Shown here piece by piece: positions 58,401 through 64,000 of a stretch of DNA of 64,000 nucleotides. Position numbers and translations under genes: made by a program. Location of the stretch: contig CM072884.1 in NCBI GenBank assembly GCA_037013685.1, positions 558,001 to 622,000 of the forward strand, in the 5' to 3' direction. Origin of the DNA: Acridotheres tristis. Lineage: Eukaryota; Chordata; Aves; Passeriformes; Sturnidae. Numbering within the stretch: the first letter of the stretch is position 1; each line of letters starts with the position of its first letter. The notes beneath the pieces were generated by a model. The model saw nothing but the letters and a program-made list of their open reading frames with translations. It made no database searches and was not told the origin of the DNA.

Positions 58401-61400
58401 GGCTTCTTGTTCAGTTAAGTAATATATCTGCTTAAAACAGTTAAAGTTGCTGGAAACACTGGACAGAAGAAATTCTTCCTAATGCAAAGGATTTATTCCT
58501 TTTGTTTTGGTCAGACCTGGTGACATGTAGAAATTGGATGGTGCTAGAGCTGGCTGGCCACTACTTCGTTAGTTATTACAGTGTCATTTGTTATCTTTTT
58601 TTTTTCTAAGTCACTGTAGTTTATCTGTGTATATCTTGGAATCCCAGAATGGTTTGGCTTGGGAGAGACCTTAAAGCCCATCCAGTGCCACTCCTTGCCA
58701 TGGGCACCTTCCACTCAAACAAGTTGCTCCAAGCCCCATCCAACCTGGCCTTGAATAACTTCAGTGTACTATTGGAGACTTTTACATCTTTCTGGGAGGC
58801 TGTCACTGTTCCTTCTTTTCTTCAATCCCCAAAGGCACATAACTACCTCATGAAAATATAATATGGATACAGGGTGTTAATGGGAGTCTTGTTCCCATTC
58901 GTTTCTTCACAGCTCTCTAGGCTGGCTCAAAGCAAAGGCACTGTTAGGTTTTGGGAAATTGTCCTTTGTCATTGCTGAAAATAACTTCTTGCACCCAGCA
59001 GCTCATGGATCTCTGCTGAGTGCAGACTGGATGTAAGTGAGACAAATTTCAGAGGAGTGGAGATAGATTGGTTTTAATCAGCATTGAAAATCCCATCTAA
59101 AATGAGTTCTGTGTGATTCTGCTCCTCCTCAGATGGCTCATGCTGATACTGGGGCTTTTTTATTTGTTGTGTAGAGATCCCAAGATTTCCCACGTGCTGC
59201 TGCAGGCGCAGTACCCAGTGGTGGCAGTGGATGGCCACATGCCCGTGGTCGATGTTTTCAGCGGCAGCACGAGCGGCAGACTCAGGGTCATCCTGGCCAT
59301 GGGCTCAGCTGAGCAGATTGTGGCACTGCAAAGGCTCAGAACTGAGCAAGGAATGGCACCTCCAGTCACACAGCGTCCTCCTCACTCTCTGGACCATCCA
59401 CCATCCACAAAACCCACAATGGTATTTATTCACTAATTCCCCGTTCTCGCTCTTAAGGACTTGTGAAAAGGGTTTTACCGGTGGGTTCATTAGCACATCA
59501 ATGATCCCCCATGTCTTGAAGATGTAGCCAATTTTGTTATGTTCTGCAAATTGTACACAGAATTATATTGTTTATACTCTTTTTTTACCAGCTTGCTCCC
59601 ATCAGTCTTGACATTATTGCCCTTTTTATTGCCTTGCATATCCACTGCTTCTAACTTCACAAGTCCAGTAAAAACAAAAAAATAGCAAAATTATAGAAAA
59701 TCTTAATTCTCACAGCCTTATTGTGGAGGTTTTGCCATTACCTTGGAGTTGGATAGGTGGGGAACATTTATGCTTTTTATGTGCTTTGCAGGAAAAAAAA
59801 TAGTTTTCTTTCAGGCTTTGAATGTTTCTGTGAACTTTAGGAGGAAAATGGCAGATGAATTTTTCTGCCCCCCATCTCAGGCTTCTGAGATCCTTATCAC
59901 ATGTAATCATTTAGGTTGGAAAAAACCTCTATGCTCATTGAATCCAACCACTAACCTAGCCCTGCCAAGGCCACCATTAAACCATGTCCCCAAATGTTAC
60001 ATCCACATGGCTTTTAAATTCCTCCAGGGATGACTCTTTTTCCCTATTTTTTTATTAGCAGTTGGACCCAAAAGGGGAAGACCTGGTGGAGCATGTGTTT
60101 GAGATCCACGTGGAGGGTGTGAAGGGACTCACTCCCTTACAGTCCACAGTCTGGGGAGAGGCAGACTGCTACATCCAGTACCACTTCCCAGTTCAGGAGC
60201 CTGGCTGTGGGGCACTGCAGGGACCTGGAGTGCATCAGGATGGTAAGTTTGTTTTATCATTTTCCCTTATTTAAAGCATTGCTTTAATTAGATACTGTTT
60301 AGTCTCTCTGCTTAAGTAAGAGGGGGCATGTTTCTCTGAGCTTTCATGCAGCCAGTGCTGGCTTTCTTGGAAAAACTGAGCTTGGGCTGTGTCACTGGAT
60401 TAGAGTGACTGAGACTGGTGGCAAGTTCCCAGTGGAAAAGAGACCTAATTCTGAATCTCTTCACGTGGCACCTTTTGTTAAAGGTGCTAGAGGGCTGTGC
60501 CAGCTGATCTGACAAAAATGCAGGAATAGGTCTGCAGGGATTGTACACAGTGAAATTCATGCACAAGCCTTTCAGGGTGCTCATTTTGGTCTCCACAACT
60601 CCCTGACAGGAGAGTGCAGCCGGGTGGGGATCAGACTCTGCTCCCAGGCAGCAAGGGACAGGACAAGAGGAAATGGCCCCAAGTCATGCTAGGGGAGGTT
60701 TAAGTTGAATATTAGGGAAAGTATCTTCATCAGCAGGGTTATCAAGCCCTGGCACAGCTGCCCCGGGCAGTGGTGGAGCAACCATCCCTGGAAATGTTCA
60801 AAAAGTGTTTGGATGTGGCACTTGGGTACGTGATTTACTGGTGGCCTTGGCAGGGCTGAGTTAACAGATGGATTTGATAATCTTAGGGGGCTTTTCCAAC
60901 CTCAACAATTCTCTCATTTTCATGGATACACCAACAGAAATGTTGCTTGGCTTAGATCAGTAGGATTAGCATAGAATGGTTTAGGTGGAAAGAGGCCTTA
61001 AAGCTCATCCAGTGCCACCCCCTGCCATGGACAGGGACACTTCCACTGTCCCAGATTGCTCCAAGCCCCAGTGTCCAGCCTGGCCTTGGGCACTTCCAGG
61101 GATCTCTGGGCACCCTGTGCCAGGGACCTGCCACCCTCACAGGGAAGAATTTCTTCCCAGTATCCCATCTAAACCCACAATTTTTCACATTATAAAAGAA
61201 TATTTAAATAATTGTAATCGTTGGAAAGAACATGATGTGGAGTGGTTTGCATCACTAACATGTATTCCCACTGAAAAATGACAGGCAGTAAATGGCTCTG
61301 TAGAGAATGCTCTGGGATTTTTGTACTGCCTTTTAAGCAGTAGCTCCCAGCCTGTGCTCACAGGGTCATGGGGCTGCATGGATTGCTTATAAAAGCTTTG

Positions 61401-62915
61401 TGAAGTGAAAATCAGAAGAGCAAGCCTGGTTCCAGGAGGGTTTCAGTAGCTGTCCATGGGTCCTGCCTCCTGAAGGGCTGCAAGCAGAAAAAGGTTGAAA
61501 GCTGCAATTACCACTGTTTTTAACCAGCTCTGCTTGACTTCTAGGCATCACATTAAAGCCATTTAGAACAGCCACCACCCTGTGTGTCCCTGATCCCATC
61601 TTTAATGATGAACATCATCATTCCCTGTCGGTTCCTGCTGATGTCCCGGTCCAGAGGCTCCTGGTCAGTGCATTTATGGCACCAGGAGCAGCAGGAGGAG
61701 GAATCCAGTTTGAAGTCTGGTGCAGGTACAGAACCAGGTCCTGTTCTTTGTAGGTAACACAGCAATTCAGGTAGAGATAGATCTGTTCTTGAAAAATCTC
61801 CAGCTCTGGGATGGATATTCTGTAATATTATTTAATAATAACTAGAAAAAATGGTAAGCTCATTAATGTTTGGTGATAGTACCTGCACTTAAAGCCTGTG
61901 AACCTTTTTCCCCACCAAGAGTCCTAATTACTCCTTTTTATAATTTACCTGTATGTTCTTACTTTGCTTTCTTCCATCTTTTAATCAGCATAACAATGTA
62001 AAAGTACTGTTTAAATGCTTGACACGTTTAAATTTTACTTAATAGCACCCTGAAAATTTAATTTCATTGTGCTAGGTTTGCCTTTTTCCCTCATACAAGT
62101 CACTGAGTACAATAGAAATAATATAAAGTGGTTTTTTAGAATTGAAAATGCTTCCTTGGCCACTGAAGCCAATTGTTAGTAATAATGGAGAGCAGAAGCC
62201 ATGAAGACAAATAGCTTTAGGAAAATATAATAACCTGTTTATTCTATAGCAAACAAGTCAGGCTTTTTAAAATTTGTAAAGTCACATGAGAATTACTATG
62301 GGCTGTTTGTAAGATACAGTGCCAAAATTTTTTTCAAGATGAAGCTGAAGCCAAGTAATCCACTAAGAAAAGGTTGAGAGTCATTTTTTACACTCACAAA
62401 CTGGTACTACAAATCTGCTCTGCAAGAGAGGTATTTTCATTTTTTAATGGGAAGTGAGAATAGAGAATATTTGGTGCCAGATTATTCTCTTGTTTTACTT
62501 TGAGATGCCAATTTTTAGTGGAGTTCCTGCTAGTTGACTTCTTAGGACTATTGTAAATATGTATTTGTACCATTATCTACTTAAGCACTTAATAATTCTT
62601 TTCTTCAGTGGAAGGAAATACATTTCCTTGAGTTTCTCCCTTAGCTGGGGAGGCTAATTAGGCTTTGAAGACACTCAAAATAAAGTTGATTTGTGTGCAG
62701 TTGTGAGAGAAATGTTGATGCTGGCTTTCTGTGTCTCACCAGGTATTATTACCCAAATGTCAGAGACCAGCTGGTGGCCAAAGGGGCCTTGCCTTTGTCA
62801 CGGCTCTGTGCCATGGTGACTCTGCAGCATCGTGAAGAAATAGGGATGCAAACCTTTAATCTTCCCTTGGTCCCCCGCACTGGTTCCTCAGAGGAATTGC
62901 ATCTGCACTCTTCAG
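45971..62915 (+). CDS. C2CD3: C2CD3, C2 domain-containing protein 3, 5' half (19 exons; continues beyond the window)
   Basis: Exons: 45971-46073, 46111-46374, 46784-46941, 47506-47702, 48433-48650, 49218-49350, 50068-50196, 51351-51495, 51891-52045, 52715-52921, 53379-53491, 55039-55157, 56179-56301, 57011-57475, 57728-57879, 59175-59421, 60062-60242, 61545-61725 and 62743-62915. Phases agree throughout, giving about 1154 residues; human C2CD3 exceeds 2300. C2CD3 sits at the distal centriole, promotes centriole elongation and distal appendage assembly, and is needed for primary cilia and Hedgehog signalling. Seen: the C2CD3 N-terminal domain ([19 protein letters not shown]); Ser-rich linkers with KDLLSALLDQG and [14 protein letters not shown]; then successive C2-type domains around [25 protein letters not shown] with NVYLNCKL, and [14 protein letters not shown] with [15 protein letters not shown]. 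The start is inferred by N-terminal similarity (MRRRGGAG against MKQRKGQG). Exon 1 has a weak GTGATG donor, so the first 35 residues are less certain. Confidence 0.95.
47946..48225 (-). mobile_element. CR1 LINE 3' fragment (C2CD3 intron 4)
   Basis: GAATCACAGAATAATTTGGG, CAAGCCCCATCCAGTCTGGC, GTCTAATCTAAACCTACCCT and CCGTGTCCTGTCACAACATG. Confidence 0.93.
50963..51128 (+). mobile_element. Old CR1 LINE 3' fragment (C2CD3 intron 7)
   Basis: GGAATCAGTTGCCCAAAGAG, GTTGTGGAATCTGCAGC, AATCCAACTGGACAGG and GTGATCTCTAGAGATCTGTT; an older subfamily than most copies here. Confidence 0.75.
55309..55470 (-). mobile_element. CR1 LINE 3' fragment (C2CD3 intron 12)
   Basis: CACAGAATCACAGAATATTC, GGATCATCCAGTCCAACCCC, CACCCTGGGCACCCCTGAGA and GCTCCTGGAGCTCTGGCAGC. 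Confidence 0.9.
56735..56802 (+). mobile_element. CR1 LINE 3' tip (C2CD3 intron 13)
   Basis: AGCTTTAAGGTCCCTTCCAA, then CCCAGACCATTCAATGATTC. Confidence 0.82.
57476..57727 (+). other. C2CD3: GC-AG intron in C2CD3 (between exons 14 and 15)
   Basis: The donor reads CTCAG|GCAAGT, the usual strong context of GC donors, and the acceptor is CTTTCAG. Joining CAG|GTG gives FNFSQVMPFSL, matching the family. There is no usable GT at the same border. Confidence 0.9.
58637..58760 (-). mobile_element. CR1 LINE 3' fragment (C2CD3 intron 15)
   Basis: GGAATCCCAGAATGGTTTGG, TAAAGCCCATCCAGTGCC and CCCCATCCAACCTGGCCTTG. Confidence 0.9.
59890..60032 (-). mobile_element. CR1 LINE 3' fragment ending 26 bp before a C2CD3 acceptor
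   Basis: AATCATTTAGGTTGGAAAAA, CATTGAATCCAACCACTAAC and GTCCCCAAATGTTACATCCA. Confidence 0.88.
60650..60912 (+). mobile_element. CR1 LINE 3' fragment (C2CD3 intron 17), sense
   Basis: GGACAGGACAAGAGGAAATG, AAGCCCTGGCACAGCTGCCC, GGATGTGGCACTTGGGTACG and CCAACCTCAACAATTCTCTC. Confidence 0.93.
60970..61185 (-). mobile_element. CR1 LINE 3' fragment (C2CD3 intron 17), antisense
   Basis: CATAGAATGGTTTAGGTGGA, CCCTGCCATGGACAGGGACA, CCTGGCCTTGGGCACTTCC and GAAGAATTTCTTCCCAGTAT. Confidence 0.92.
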
Positions 62916-63009
62916 GTGAGGAAGGCTCCAGAGCTTTCACTTCATGTGGTGAAACCAGGCTCAGTTGGGGGAACCTCTGAGCAGCACAGCAGTGTTTGAG
63001 GTGTGTTAG

Positions 63010-63270
63010 CAAAGGACAAAGAAGTGGCCTCAAGTCGTGCCAGGGATGTTCAGGTTGGATATGAGGGAAAACTTCTTCCCCCAGAGGGCTGTCCAGTCCT
63101 GGTGCAGGCTGCCCAGGCCGTGGTGGAATCCCCATGGCTGGCAGGATTTTACAGCTATGTGGACATAGCACTTGGGGACATGGGAGAGTGGTTGCCTTTC
63201 AGTACTGGAGGAATGGTTAGACTCGATGATTTTATGGTGTTTTCCAGCCAAACCAGTTCTGAATCTGTGT
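63010..63270 (+). mobile_element. CR1 LINE 3' fragment (C2CD3 intron 19)
   Basis: GCCTCAAGTCGTGCCAGGGA, AGGCTGCCCAGGCCGTGGTG, GGACATAGCACTTGGGGACA and CCAGTTCTGAATCTGTG. Confidence 0.92.
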
Positions 63271-63614
63271 AAAATTCTGTCCAATTATATAAAAATCAAG
63301 TCTATTTGCCTTCAGGACAAATGAAAATACAGATTTTATCCATATCAGTGTTGGCAACTTAGACGAACCAGGAGTGGCTTTCCTCTCAGCTTTCTCTAAA
63401 ACCATAATGAATAAAAAATCAGTGATTAGACATGGGGAACCCACAAACTCTCAAAAAGTTTTTAAAACCCCATTCTGTGTATTTACTTCAGTGGCAATAA
63501 GCCCCAGCCTGTAATTATTTCTCCCATGTGAGGTGGGCAAGGAGGATCTGAAGAAGGGCTGTTTATGGGACATCGTGTAAGGACAGATGTAACAAGTCGT
63601 GCAGGGATGCCAGG

Positions 63615-64000
63615 GCAGGACTGTGGAGCTGTGGCACTGGGGGCAGAGCAGGGGACAGCATTGTGGAGCTGTGGCAGTGGGAGCAGAGCAGGGGACAGCA
63701 TTGTGGAGCTGTGGCAGTGGGAGGAGCACAGGGGACAGCATTGTGGAGCTGTGGCAGTGGGAGCAGAGCAGGGGACAGCATTGTGGAGCTGTGGCAGTGG
63801 GGGCAGAGCAGGGGACAGCATTGTGGAGCTGTGGCAGTGGGAGGAGCACAGGGGACAGCATTGTGGAGCTGTGGCACTGGGAGCAGAGCAGGGGACAGCA
63901 TTGTGGAGCTGTGGCACTGGGGGCAGAGCAGGGGACAGCATTGTGGAGCTGTGGCAGTGGGGGCAGAGCAGGGGACAGCATTGTGGAGCTGTGGCAGTGG
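63615..64000 (+). repeat. 40-bp minisatellite in a C2CD3 intron, truncated by the window end
   Basis: Roughly 9.7 units of 40 bp (GGGGACAGCATTGTGGAGCT followed by GTGGCAGTGG and a variable ten-mer). Because 40 is not a multiple of 3, all three reverse frames stay open and give spurious ORFs of 112-176 codons. Confidence 0.97.

Noticed and set aside
63451..63981. Repetitive ORFs of 112-176 codons on the minus strand (LHNAVPCSAP-type repeats)
   Set aside because: They are products of a 40-bp minisatellite open in all three reverse frames, inside a C2CD3 intron.
1..64000. CRISPR arrays, bacterial operons, prophage, toxin-antitoxin or biosynthetic clusters
   Set aside because: Nothing of the kind is present: genes are intron-split vertebrate orthologues and the repeats are LINE fragments, microsatellites and minisatellites.

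Overview
This is a vertebrate nuclear segment, almost certainly from a bird. All genes are split by GT-AG introns, the products match vertebrate families at close to full length, and about 27 short 3'-end fragments of CR1-type LINEs are scattered on both strands. CR1 is the dominant interspersed repeat of avian genomes. There are no bacterial operons, CRISPR arrays or phage genes. All gene identities come from reading the spliced translations against what I know of the families; no database search was run.

Layout: (1) 186-4910, +, the last four coding exons of RNF169, followed by a long probable 3'UTR reaching about 8.95 kb. (2) 10342-14032, +, complete SPCS2 in five exons, including an AT-AC (U12-type) intron. 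(3) 15946-17347, +, complete and compact NEU3 in three exons. (4) about 18465-23562, +, P4HA3 in 13 small exons, with an unresolved start in a G-rich repetitive first exon. (5) 23563-29488, no supported gene: a CpG-rich block at 23.9-24.6 kb and the probable PPME1 3'UTR. (6) 29489-45740, -, complete PPME1 in 14 coding exons, also with an AT-AC intron. (7) 45971 to beyond the window end, +, the first 19 coding exons of C2CD3, head-to-head with PPME1 across a 230-bp GC-rich bidirectional promoter.

These genes are not one pathway. RNF169 reads damage-induced ubiquitin on chromatin. SPCS2 is a signal peptidase subunit. NEU3 trims gangliosides at the plasma membrane. P4HA3 hydroxylates collagen prolines in the ER. 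PPME1 demethylates the PP2A catalytic subunit. C2CD3 builds centriolar distal appendages for ciliogenesis. The gene content matches human 11q13.4, but with NEU3 next to P4HA3 and no XRRA1 between RNF169 and SPCS2.

I found no convincing undescribed biological system. The most notable points are two minor-spliceosome AT-AC introns among about 52 introns, a GC-AG intron and a tandem acceptor in C2CD3, a frame conflict in P4HA3 exon 1, paired ZNF143-like promoter motifs, and a 40-bp minisatellite with 120-bp higher-order structure running off the window end.
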